Below, in pieces: positions 17,302 through 25,110 of a stretch of DNA of 64,000 nucleotides. Made by a program: the position numbers and the translations under genes. The notes below the pieces were generated by a model, which worked only from the letters and a program-made list of their open reading frames with translations, did not search any database and had not been told where the DNA came from. Position 1 is the first letter of the stretch. The number at the start of each line of letters is the position of its first letter. The stretch comes from CAZZBK01 sp964652155 (GTDB lineage Bacteria > Planctomycetota > Planctomycetia > Pirellulales > PNKZ01), in assembly GCA_964652155.1 (NCBI GenBank), contig CAZZBK010000004.1:51960-115959 (forward strand). Direction: 5' to 3'.

Positions 17302-18675
17302 ATGTCAGCTCCTTTCAGTCCCACCGCTGGCGTCACCGACGCGGAACAACAGTTCCAGCGGCTCAAAACGCGCATCCATGAAGAGCTGATCGAGTCGATC
17401 GATCTGTCGGTGATTGGTCAGTTGGACGAGCATCAGTTCTCGAACCAACTGGTGCCGCTGGCCGAGGAACTCTGTCGCCGCCGAGGCGCGGACCTGACCG
17501 ACGCCGAACAGCAACGGCTGCTGGGTTCGGTGCTCGACGAGGTGTTCGGGCTTGGCCCGCTCGAACCGCTGTTGAGCGATCCGAGCATCACCGAAATCCT
17601 GGTGAACAGCCCCGACGAGGTGTTCATCGAGCGTCGCGGTCGGCTGGAGCGGACGCCGGTTCGGTTCGCCGATCAGAAGCACGTGATGCGGATCATTCAG
17701 CGGATCGTGGGGCGCGTCGGCCGCCGGGTCGACGAGGTGACGCCGATGGTCGATGCCCGTTTGCCCGACGGCTCGCGGATCAACGCGATCGTGCCGCCGC
17801 TGGCGTTGCGGGGCCCGACATTGTCGATTCGCCGCTTTGGCGCCAAGGGGCTCACGGCCCGCGAGTTGGTCAGCACGGGCTCGTTCACGGGCGAGATGCT
17901 GACCTTTTTGGCCGCGGCGATCGAGTCGCGATTAAGCTTCCTGATCTCCGGGGGCACGGGCGCTGGCAAGACCACGCTGCTCAACGCGCTGGCCGAGTTT
18001 ATCCCGTCGGAAGAGCGGTTGGTGACCATCGAGGACTCGGCCGAACTCAAGCTGCGGCATCAGCATGTCGTGCCGCTCGAGACACGCATTCCCAGCACCG
18101 AGGGGCAAGGGGCCGTGACCGCCCGCGAGTTGGTTCGCAACGCGCTGCGCATGCGCCCCGACCGCATCATCGTCGGCGAAGTCCGCGGCGCCGAGGCGCT
18201 CGACATGCTGCAAGCGATGAACACGGGTCACGAGGGCTCGCTGACCACGGTGCACGCCAACGATGCCCGCGAGGCGCTCACGCGACTCGAGATGATGGTC
18301 GGCATGTCGGGGTTCGATTTCCCCCTCGCGATCGTGCGGCAGTACATCGCGGCGGGCATTCGGCTGGTCGTGCATGTGACGCGCCTCAAGGGGGGCCAGC
18401 GCAAGCTCAGCAGCATCAGCGAGGTGGTCGGCTACCGCGACGGCGAATATCAAACGCAGGAAATTTTCGCGTTCCAACAGCGCGGCGTCGACGATCGAGG
18501 CATGGCGGTCGGCGAATTCGTGGCCACCGGCGTCGTTCCCGAGTGCCTCAAGCGGATGGAAGTCACGGGGGTCTCGTTGCCCAACGACCTGTTCCGACAA
18601 CGGCGGCTGGGCTACGACATGACCGCGCCGTTCAGCCAGGCCGACACGCATTATCCGGATGGGCCCAAGCGATGA
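17302..18675 (+). CDS. tadA: Tad secretion ATPase TadA/CpaF
   Basis: A 457-residue GspE-superfamily hexameric ATPase that powers Flp pilus assembly. Features in order: the N-terminal CpaF domain (DLSVIGQLDEHQFSNQLVPL), PSITEILVNSPDEVFIERRG, Walker A SGGTGAGKTTLLN near residue 216-224, the Asp box TIEDSAEL, Walker B-region PDRIIVGEVRGAEALDML, and the His box GHEGSLTTVHAND. Its stop overlaps the start of TadB (ATGA at 18672-18675), implying translational coupling. Confidence 0.96.
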   Translation: MSAPFSPTAGVTDAEQQFQRLKTRIHEELIESIDLSVIGQLDEHQFSNQLVPLAEELCRRRGADLTDAEQQRLLGSVLDEVFGLGPLEPLLSDPSITEILVNSPDEVFIERRGRLERTPVRFADQKHVMRIIQRIVGRVGRRVDEVTPMVDARLPDGSRINAIVPPLALRGPTLSIRRFGAKGLTARELVSTGSFTGEMLTFLAAAIESRLSFLISGGTGAGKTTLLNALAEFIPSEERLVTIEDSAELKLRHQHVVPLETRIPSTEGQGAVTARELVRNALRMRPDRIIVGEVRGAEALDMLQAMNTGHEGSLTTVHANDAREALTRLEMMVGMSGFDFPLAIVRQYIAAGIRLVVHVTRLKGGQRKLSSISEVVGYRDGEYQTQEIFAFQQRGVDDRGMAVGEFVATGVVPECLKRMEVTGVSLPNDLFRQRRLGYDMTAPFSQADTHYPDGPKR

Positions 18676-19583
18676 GCGGCGGCGTCACGTTGCTGATCTT
18701 TTTGGCCATTGTGCTGGGCCTGATCGCCGCCTACCTGGTGCTGCGCGACATGACGGCGGTCGCCCCGGTGCCGCAACTCCGCTTGCGCGAGCCGCTCATT
18801 CCGCTGGGACAGTCACCGCTCGCCAGCCCCGGCGAGTCGTTCAACCTGTGGTTCGAGCGGCTGGTGCGCGAAGGGAACTTGTCGTTCAGCGCCAATCTGG
18901 CCGCGCTCATCATCTTGCTGGCCGGACTGTTTCCCGCGGCGATGTTTCTGGTCGTGTCCGACGATCTGCTGGGGGCCCTCGTGGGCTTCGTCGTCGGCGC
19001 GCTGCTGGCGCTGATCGTCTTGGCCATCGTCCGCTTTCGCCGCGTGAATCGCATTCAGGATCAGCTTCCCAACGTGCTCGACCAGTTGGCCCGAACCGTG
19101 CGCGCCGGCGAGAGTTTGGACCAGGCACTGCTCGTCGTGGCCGAGTCGGGCCGCGACCCGCTGGGGCCCGAGCTGCGGCGTTGCGTCAAGCAATTGGACA
19201 TGGGCCTCTCGCTCCCCGCGGCCCTGGGCGGGCTGTATCAGCGGGTGCCGCTGATCGACATGCAAATCGTGGTCAACACGCTGAGCATTTATCGCGAGGT
19301 GGGTGGGCACTTGGCCAGCCAGCTCGAACGACTCGCCATGCTGATGCGCGATCGCGTCGCGTTTCGCCGCCAGATTCGCGCCAACACGTCGGCCGGCCGA
19401 CTGGCCGCCCTGATCATTGCCGTCATCGTGCCGGTCGTGTTCTTGTACTACTACTTCTTCCAGTCCCAGTCGATGGAAAATGTCTTCAAGGACAACTGGG
19501 GCATCAGCCTGATGCTCGCCGCCTTGGTGCTGGAAATCGTCGGCGTGCTGTGGGTATTCGCGATCGTTCGGATCCGTAACTGA
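18672..19583 (+). CDS. tadB: Tad inner-membrane platform protein TadB
   Basis: A 303-residue GspF-like membrane protein. It has an N-terminal helix (LLIFLAIVLGLIAAYLVLRD), a helical pair around residues 75-125, and a T2SSF domain marked by LPNVLDQLARTVRAGESLDQAL and IYREVGGHLASQLERLAMLMRD, then two C-terminal helices. Start ATG 18672 overlaps the tadA stop by four bases. TadB and TadC together replace the single GspF platform protein of other systems. Confidence 0.92.
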   Translation: MSGGVTLLIFLAIVLGLIAAYLVLRDMTAVAPVPQLRLREPLIPLGQSPLASPGESFNLWFERLVREGNLSFSANLAALIILLAGLFPAAMFLVVSDDLLGALVGFVVGALLALIVLAIVRFRRVNRIQDQLPNVLDQLARTVRAGESLDQALLVVAESGRDPLGPELRRCVKQLDMGLSLPAALGGLYQRVPLIDMQIVVNTLSIYREVGGHLASQLERLAMLMRDRVAFRRQIRANTSAGRLAALIIAVIVPVVFLYYYFFQSQSMENVFKDNWGISLMLAALVLEIVGVLWVFAIVRIRN

Positions 19584-19595
19584 CGCGAGGCGCGC

Positions 19596-20597
19596 ATGAA
19601 CACACTGCTCGAATCGCTGCAAAGAGCCGCCGCGGATTGGCCGCTGCTCATGCCGGCCGGGGCCTTCGCGTCCGTCGCGCTCGTGGCTCTGCTGGTGATC
19701 TGGCTGGCCACCGCCTCCGCGCGCCGCACGGTCGAGACCCTAACCCTGCCCGAGTCGGCACCCGACCCCTGGTTGGCGCGTATCATCCCGGACCTGTCCA
19801 CGGGCCGTACCTCGGGCTTGAATCGCGACCTGATCCGCGCCGGCTTGTATCATCGCGCGGCGCGGGCCGAGTTTTTGATGACCCGCAATCTGCTGGTGCT
19901 CAGCGCACTGGTGTTCACGCTCTGGTGGATGTGGGCATCGAGCGAGGATGGCCCGAGCGAGGTTTCTCGGGCGCTGCTGGTCGGGTTGTTCATCGTCAGC
20001 TGGACCTTTGTCACGCCCCGGTTGCTGTTGCAGTGGCAAGGCGCGCGGCGCATCCGCAACATTCTGGCCGGCTTGCCCGACGTGCTCGACGTGCTGACGA
20101 TGTGCGTGGCCGGCGGGCTCTCGCTGGGGGCCGCCCTACAACGCACCGCGCAGCAATTGAGCAGCGTGCATCCGGAGTTGGCCCGCGAACTGGACATCGT
20201 CCGCCGCCAGATGAGCACCGGCAGCGTCGAACAGGCGATGCGGCAGTTCGCCGAGCGGATCGACGAGCCCGACCTGACCGCGCTCTCCGAAATGATCGTG
20301 CAAGCCGAACGAATCGGGTCGGACGTGGCGGGCGTCATCCGCGAGTACTCCGATAACATCCGCCGCACGTTTCGCCAGCAGCTCGAAGCCCGCGGCAACC
20401 GCATGTCGGTGCAATTGCTGTTTCCGGTCATGTTCTGCCTGACGCCGGCCGCGTATTTGGTGCTGGTGACGCCGAGCATCGTCGAGATGCGGCAGTTCTT
20501 GATTCGTGAGAACGAGCCGGGCGGCGCGCTCGACACCACCAACTCGCGGAGCCGCGTCAGCAACCCCGCCCCATCGCCCAATCGAGTCCGCCGCTAG
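19596..20597 (+). CDS. tadC: Tad inner-membrane platform protein TadC
   Basis: A 333-residue GspF-like membrane protein 12 bases after tadB. The T2SSF core is visible in LPDVLDVLTMCVAGGLSLGAAL, the ELDIVRRQMSTGSVEQAM segment and LTALSEMIVQAERIGSDVAG, followed by MSVQLLFPVMFCLTPAAYLV. The C-terminal 50 residues are polar. It ends the operon visible here: no Flp pilin, secretin (RcpA/CpaC), TadZ/CpaE or TadD is encoded in the window. Confidence 0.92.
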   Translation: MNTLLESLQRAAADWPLLMPAGAFASVALVALLVIWLATASARRTVETLTLPESAPDPWLARIIPDLSTGRTSGLNRDLIRAGLYHRAARAEFLMTRNLLVLSALVFTLWWMWASSEDGPSEVSRALLVGLFIVSWTFVTPRLLLQWQGARRIRNILAGLPDVLDVLTMCVAGGLSLGAALQRTAQQLSSVHPELARELDIVRRQMSTGSVEQAMRQFAERIDEPDLTALSEMIVQAERIGSDVAGVIREYSDNIRRTFRQQLEARGNRMSVQLLFPVMFCLTPAAYLVLVTPSIVEMRQFLIRENEPGGALDTTNSRSRVSNPAPSPNRVRR

Positions 20598-20654
20598 CAA
20601 TGCGCGGGGGACCGTCCCCGTCGGTTTTAGAGGCACTCCATCCGCGGGCCACAT

Positions 20655-22070
20655 TCAACTCCGGCCGAGTTGAATCGCCGAGTCCGAGCCGCTCCAGCCG
20701 GGCACTTTCATCGCGACGCGCACGGTGGTGCCGCCCCCCGGCACGCTGTCGATCGTGGCCTTGCCGCGAAACAGCTTGGCGCGCTCGATGATGCCACGCA
20801 CGCCAAATCGGTCGACGGGGATCGATTTGACGTCGAACCCGCGGCCATTGTCGTTCACCTCGATCTTGAGCCGGGCCCCCTCCTGCTGCACGGTCAAAAT
20901 AATCTCGCTCGCCTCGCCGTGCCGCAGCGCGTTCGAGATCGCTTCTTGAATGATGCGAAACACGACCCCGTCGAACAACGGATTCACGCGATCGTCTTGC
21001 AGGTCGACGGTCCAGGTGATCTGGCTTCGGGTGTGCTTGCGATACTCGGCGATCAAATGGCGAATCGAGTCGCTAATGCCCCGTTCGTCGATAATCATCG
21101 GCCGCAGGTCGTTGATCAGCCGGCGCGATTCTTGGATCGCCCGACCGAGGATGTCGTGCGCCTTGGCGAGCGCCGGATCCGTCGCGCCGCCGACGTGGCT
21201 GCGGGCCGCTTCGACCTGCATGAACGCGCCGACGATGAGCTGCGCCAGCCCATCGTGGATATCGTGCGAGACGAGCCGCCGCTCCTGTTCTTGCAACTCA
21301 AACAGTTGCCGAATCACTTGAGCCTGGTGTCGCAGTTCCTCTTCGTCCATCCTGCGCGCCGTCACGTCCTGAATGGCGCCGAGCACGCGAACGGCGTGGC
21401 CTTGCTCGTCGCGCGAGATCAAAGCCCGATCGTGAACATACGCATAACTGCCATCGACGCGTTGGTAGCGGTATTCGCTCCCCCAGCGAACGCCGGTCCC
21501 CGCCAGGGCGTTTTGCAACGAACTCGTCACCCGCTCGCGATCGTCGGCATGCACGTGCTGCGACCACCACGCGAGCGCGTCGGCCTCGCCCGCCGGGCAC
21601 TCGCCATACGCCTCATGGTAGGCGTCGTTACACCACACACGGTGCTCGACCAAATTGATATCGCAGATCGCGTCGGCCGTGGCTTGCATGACCAACTGCA
21701 AGCGCTCTTCGTTCTTCGCCAGCGCGAGGGCCTGCTGCTTTTGCGCGGTCACGTCGCGCGCCGAGGCCACAATGTTGTCCGCCTGCACGTCGAGCGCCGC
21801 GTACCAAGCCAACCAGCGATATTCGCCAGTGCGACAGCGATAGCGGTTCTCAAATTCAACCGTCTGGTACGCGTCCGTGAACAGCTTGCTGGCCTCGCGA
21901 ATCGTCGCCGACAAGTCGTCGGGGTGGACAAAATCGATATACGGGCGACTCGTCAGCTCGGCCTCCGTCCAGCCAAACGTCTTCGTCCAGGCCGGATTGA
22001 TCTGCGTGAAATAGCCGCGCCGATCCGCGACGCAGAGCAACTCGTTGCTGAAGGCGAAAAAGTCAGGCAT
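20655..22070 (-). CDS. PAS-domain sensor histidine kinase (HisKA_3 / NarL-type partner class)
   Basis: A 471-residue soluble kinase. Two PAS domains: residues ~1-115 (FFAFSNELLCVADRRGYFTQ, then DFVHPDDL) and ~120-245 (VHADDRERV, ending VLGAIQDVTARR). Then a HisKA_3 dimerisation helix with RRLVSHDIHDGLAQ, the His of IHDG near residue 270 being the expected phosphoacceptor. The HATPase domain follows with QEAISNALRHG (N box), NDNGRGFD and GVRGIIERAKLF. No membrane segment is seen. Its partner response regulator, expected to be LuxR/NarL type, is not adjacent; the gene faces tadC and is divergent from wecB. Confidence 0.92.
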   Translation of the reverse strand: MPDFFAFSNELLCVADRRGYFTQINPAWTKTFGWTEAELTSRPYIDFVHPDDLSATIREASKLFTDAYQTVEFENRYRCRTGEYRWLAWYAALDVQADNIVASARDVTAQKQQALALAKNEERLQLVMQATADAICDINLVEHRVWCNDAYHEAYGECPAGEADALAWWSQHVHADDRERVTSSLQNALAGTGVRWGSEYRYQRVDGSYAYVHDRALISRDEQGHAVRVLGAIQDVTARRMDEEELRHQAQVIRQLFELQEQERRLVSHDIHDGLAQLIVGAFMQVEAARSHVGGATDPALAKAHDILGRAIQESRRLINDLRPMIIDERGISDSIRHLIAEYRKHTRSQITWTVDLQDDRVNPLFDGVVFRIIQEAISNALRHGEASEIILTVQQEGARLKIEVNDNGRGFDVKSIPVDRFGVRGIIERAKLFRGKATIDSVPGGGTTVRVAMKVPGWSGSDSAIQLGRS

Positions 22071-22209
22071 GAGTCCGTCTCGATCGGTGCGTGAGGTGCC
22101 CAGACCGTCCAGACGCTCTGGACACTTGCGTCCCGTTATGCAATAAGCGTGCGAGGACCAGCGTGGGCTCGTTCAACCGTCGACACCACCTTAGCAACTC
22201 CCGCCCGCT

Positions 22210-23316
22210 ATGGCGACTATCGCGACCATCGTCGGCGCACGACCGCAGTTCGTCAAGGCAGCAGCCGTCTCCCGCGCCATCGCCCAGCAAGCCACGCTGC
22301 GCGAGACACTCATTCACACCGGCCAACATTACGACGACCGCATGTCGGCCGTCTTCTTCAGCGAGTTGGGCATCCCCAAGCCCGATTTCCAGTTGGGTGT
22401 CGGCTCCGGCTCGCATGGCGTGCAGACCGGACACATGCTCGCCGCCCTCGAGCGCGTGCTGCTCGACACGCGCCCCGACCTCGTGCTGGTCTACGGCGAT
22501 ACCAACTCGACGCTCGCCGGCGCGCTGGCCGCTTGCAAGCTGCACCTCCCCGTCGCCCATGTCGAGGCCGGTCTCCGCTCGTTCAACCGCCGCATGCCCG
22601 AAGAGATCAACCGCGTGCTCACCGATCATGCGGCCGATATCTTGCTCGCGCCCACCGAGTTGGCCGTGAGCAACTTGCTCCGCGAGGGCATCGACCGCCG
22701 GCGGATCCATGCGGTGGGCGATGTCATGTACGACGTCGCGCTGCACTATCGCTCCGCGGCGCTCGAACGGCCCTCGCGGCTCGCGGAACTAGGCGTGTCG
22801 CCGCGCAACTATGTGCTCGCCACCGTGCATCGCGCCGAGAACACCGATGACCCCGCGCGTTTGCAGGCCATCGTCGACGCCTTGACCGCGCTGGCTCAAC
22901 TCTGCCCAGTCGTCATGCCGCTGCATCCACGCACGCGCGGCGCGCTCGATCGGCTCGGCCTATTGAACCGAGCGCAACAGGCGCTGCGGCTCATCGAACC
23001 CGTCGGCTACCTCGACATGCTCGCGCTCGAGTGCCACGCGCGGCTCATCGCGACCGACTCGGGCGGGGTGCAGAAGGAGGCCTTCTTCTGCGGCGTGCCG
23101 TGTGTCACGCTGCGCGACGAGACCGAGTGGCAGGAGTTGCTCGACCTGGGCGCCAATCGCCTCGCGCCCCCCGTGTCGAGTGCAGCTCTCTTGAGCGTGC
23201 TGCATGACGCCTTGGCGAACCCCTCGCCCGTGCCGCAGGCTGACCAGCTCTATGGCGGGGGTCACGCCGCGCCACGCATTGTCGAGCGATTACGCGAGTT
23301 CCTGGCGACGGCATGA
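22210..23316 (+). CDS. wecB: UDP-N-acetylglucosamine 2-epimerase (non-hydrolysing)
   Basis: A 368-residue GT-B-fold epimerase starting TIVGARPQFVKAAAVSRAI, with HTGQHYDDRMS, VYGDTNSTLAGALAA, HVEAGLRSFNRRMPEEINR and the C-terminal TDSGGVQKEAFFCGVP. It interconverts UDP-GlcNAc and UDP-ManNAc, feeding ManNAc/ManNAcA into surface polysaccharides. Length matches E. coli WecB (376). It is divergent from the histidine kinase and has no partner dehydrogenase (WecC) next to it. Confidence 0.96.
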   Translation: MATIATIVGARPQFVKAAAVSRAIAQQATLRETLIHTGQHYDDRMSAVFFSELGIPKPDFQLGVGSGSHGVQTGHMLAALERVLLDTRPDLVLVYGDTNSTLAGALAACKLHLPVAHVEAGLRSFNRRMPEEINRVLTDHAADILLAPTELAVSNLLREGIDRRRIHAVGDVMYDVALHYRSAALERPSRLAELGVSPRNYVLATVHRAENTDDPARLQAIVDALTALAQLCPVVMPLHPRTRGALDRLGLLNRAQQALRLIEPVGYLDMLALECHARLIATDSGGVQKEAFFCGVPCVTLRDETEWQELLDLGANRLAPPVSSAALLSVLHDALANPSPVPQADQLYGGGHAAPRIVERLREFLATA

Positions 23317-23507
23317 CCCGCCCCGCTTGTCGCCCCCTCGTATGGCATGAATTTGCCCCTAATTCATAGATACTGGGTAGAGTTATTTGCTTCGCCCCCA
23401 ATCCTGACCTACGGTTTCTATTGCCTGCTCGTATTCATGCCTCGCGCTTCGAGCCGTGGGGCCCAGCAGCTCACGTGTCCATTCGCTTCTCTTACGCGGG
23501 GGTCCCT

Positions 23508-23780
23508 ATGCAACTGTTTGCACTCGTTGAAAGTTCCGTGGCCGTGGGCCTATGGTCGACCCTGGCGCTCGTCGGTGGCGCAGGTCTCGTCGCACTCGTC
23601 AGTCCCGCTCGCTTTGCTGCGCTGGCCAGCTTGGGTGGTCGCTGGTACGACACCGATCGCTTCTTCAGCATGTTCAATCGCCGCGTCGACGTCGATCGGG
23701 CCGTGCAGCCCTACACGCGCCAGCTTGGCGCGGCCGTACTCGTTGCCGTGGCTGTCTTTGCCTGGCTGCTCACCACTTAA
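23508..23780 (+). CDS. Small two-helix membrane protein (hypothetical)
   Basis: A 90-residue protein with hydrophobic segments at about 8-30 (VAVGLWSTLALVGGAGLVAL) and 70-88 (LGAAVLVAVAVFAWLL), separated by a short soluble loop rich in Arg/Asp. I use the ATG at 23508, preceded by GGGGGT. Its stop TAA overlaps the stop of the convergent methyltransferase: the four bases TTAA at 23777-23780 end both genes. Function unknown. Confidence 0.6.
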   Translation: MQLFALVESSVAVGLWSTLALVGGAGLVALVSPARFAALASLGGRWYDTDRFFSMFNRRVDVDRAVQPYTRQLGAAVLVAVAVFAWLLTT

Positions 23781-24766
23781 CCACGCACTCGACGCCACGC
23801 CGCTCGCAACGTGCGGCGAATCCGTCGTCGGGTGGTGCTCACGCTGTTTTCGGGAATGTCTCGAATCGCCCTTGCCAAGCTCGGGCGAGCACAACCCCTC
23901 GACGGACTCGTTGTCAGCCCAGTGGGGCCAAACTCGATCGCCGCGTGGGGCTCCTTCGACAACGCTGCCGACTGGCACTGCCACCACGACCGCGGCGGCC
24001 AACTCACGTCCTGCTCCAACAGCGCCGCGGCGTCGATACGAGCCGTCGACTCCACTCGCTCCGCCGTGTCGACCAGCCACAGTTCTCGTTCCTGCCGCGC
24101 GTCACGATCGCTGGGCCAACGGGCAATCGGCTCGATGGGCCGATCGGGGAATAGCCGGCGCAGGTACGGTCCGATCGGTCCGATCGCGCGGCGCAGCGAC
24201 TCGACCCCCGCCCCATGCTCATCGACTCCAGGCTGCTCAATAAACAGTCGCGCGCTGAGCGGCCCCAGCGCGCGCAGAAACGCCTCGTGATCGCTCAGCC
24301 AGTGGAGCACCGACAAGCACAGCACCGCGTCGAAGCGGCAACCCCCCGCCGCGAACCGTTGCGCCATCCGCTCCTCGGCCCGGGCCGTCAATAGACAAAC
24401 CCGCTCGGCCGCGTTCAGCTCCAAGACGCGCCGCTGCACGGCGGCCGAGCGGAGATCGGCCTCGACGCTGATCGCAACCCCCTGCGGAGCATGCTCACAC
24501 CAGCGGAGCGCGAACCAGCCGAAGTTCGAGCCCACGTCGAGCAACGTGCCATCGCGCGGCAAGTGCGGCGCGATCGCCTCCCAACGCCGCTGCATCTGTC
24601 GCTGCCCGCGGTACAGCACGCGCCCCTCGACGACCACGTCCTGATAGACGCACAGCCCCGCGAGCAGCGCCGGATCGAATGTCCCGCGGCTCGGCGGTGT
24701 GTCGGCGGAGAGTGTGGCGCTCGGCATCGTGTTGACTCGTGAAGGCGTGACGACCCATGCTCGCAT
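23777..24766 (-). CDS. Class I SAM-dependent methyltransferase
   Basis: A 329-residue protein with the SAM-binding motif TLLDVGSNFGWFALRW at residues 74-89, an acidic second motif SVEADLRS, and DAVLCLSVLHWLSDHEAFLR, as in Rossmann methyltransferases. The region before it (QRQMQRRWEAIAPHLPRDGT) resembles tRNA- and small-molecule methyltransferases with an unusual N-terminal helix. The last ~45 residues are Arg-rich. The acceptor is unknown. The start at 24766 could instead be the ATG 13 codons later. It converges with the small membrane protein, sharing the TTAA. Confidence 0.8.
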   Translation of the reverse strand: MRAWVVTPSRVNTMPSATLSADTPPSRGTFDPALLAGLCVYQDVVVEGRVLYRGQRQMQRRWEAIAPHLPRDGTLLDVGSNFGWFALRWCEHAPQGVAISVEADLRSAAVQRRVLELNAAERVCLLTARAEERMAQRFAAGGCRFDAVLCLSVLHWLSDHEAFLRALGPLSARLFIEQPGVDEHGAGVESLRRAIGPIGPYLRRLFPDRPIEPIARWPSDRDARQERELWLVDTAERVESTARIDAAALLEQDVSWPPRSWWQCQSAALSKEPHAAIEFGPTGLTTSPSRGCARPSLARAIRDIPENSVSTTRRRIRRTLRAAWRRVRG

Positions 24767-24835
24767 AATCGTCGCGTGGGGGTCAATTCGAGTTCGCCCG
24801 CAATGAGTCCACGTCCGTGCGACGCTGCCGCAACC

Positions 24836-24962
24836 ACCCTCTCCCTTTGAGAGAGGATGGCGAGCGCAGCGAGCCAGGTGAGGGGACGGCGCAGCGAGAT
24901 TTCGCCTCGTTGCCCCCTCATCTGCCCTGCGGTCACCTTCATCCTAAGGGAGAAGGGCACCT
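24836..24962. repeat. Copy A of a ~125-bp composite dispersed repeat
   Basis: It starts with a hairpin (CCTCTCCCTTTGAGAGAGG), continues GATGGCGAGCGCAGCGAGCC, and ends CCCCTCATCTGCCCTGCGGT then CACCTTC and GGGAGAAGGG. The order of these blocks is the reverse complement of copy B at 29937-30060. It occupies most of the 344-bp region between the divergent methyltransferase and the toroid/DUF4159 gene. Confidence 0.85.
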
Positions 24963-25110
24963 TGCGATCCGCCTGAAGAATGTCTGGCGGTTCTCGATTT
25001 AATGCCCCTGATTGGTAAGATATAGACCGCACGACACGACTGCGGCCGGAGTTCTTTGCCCGCGGAGGCACGGAGCCTGCGGCCGTCGCGCTAGCGAAGG
25101 AATGCTCGTC

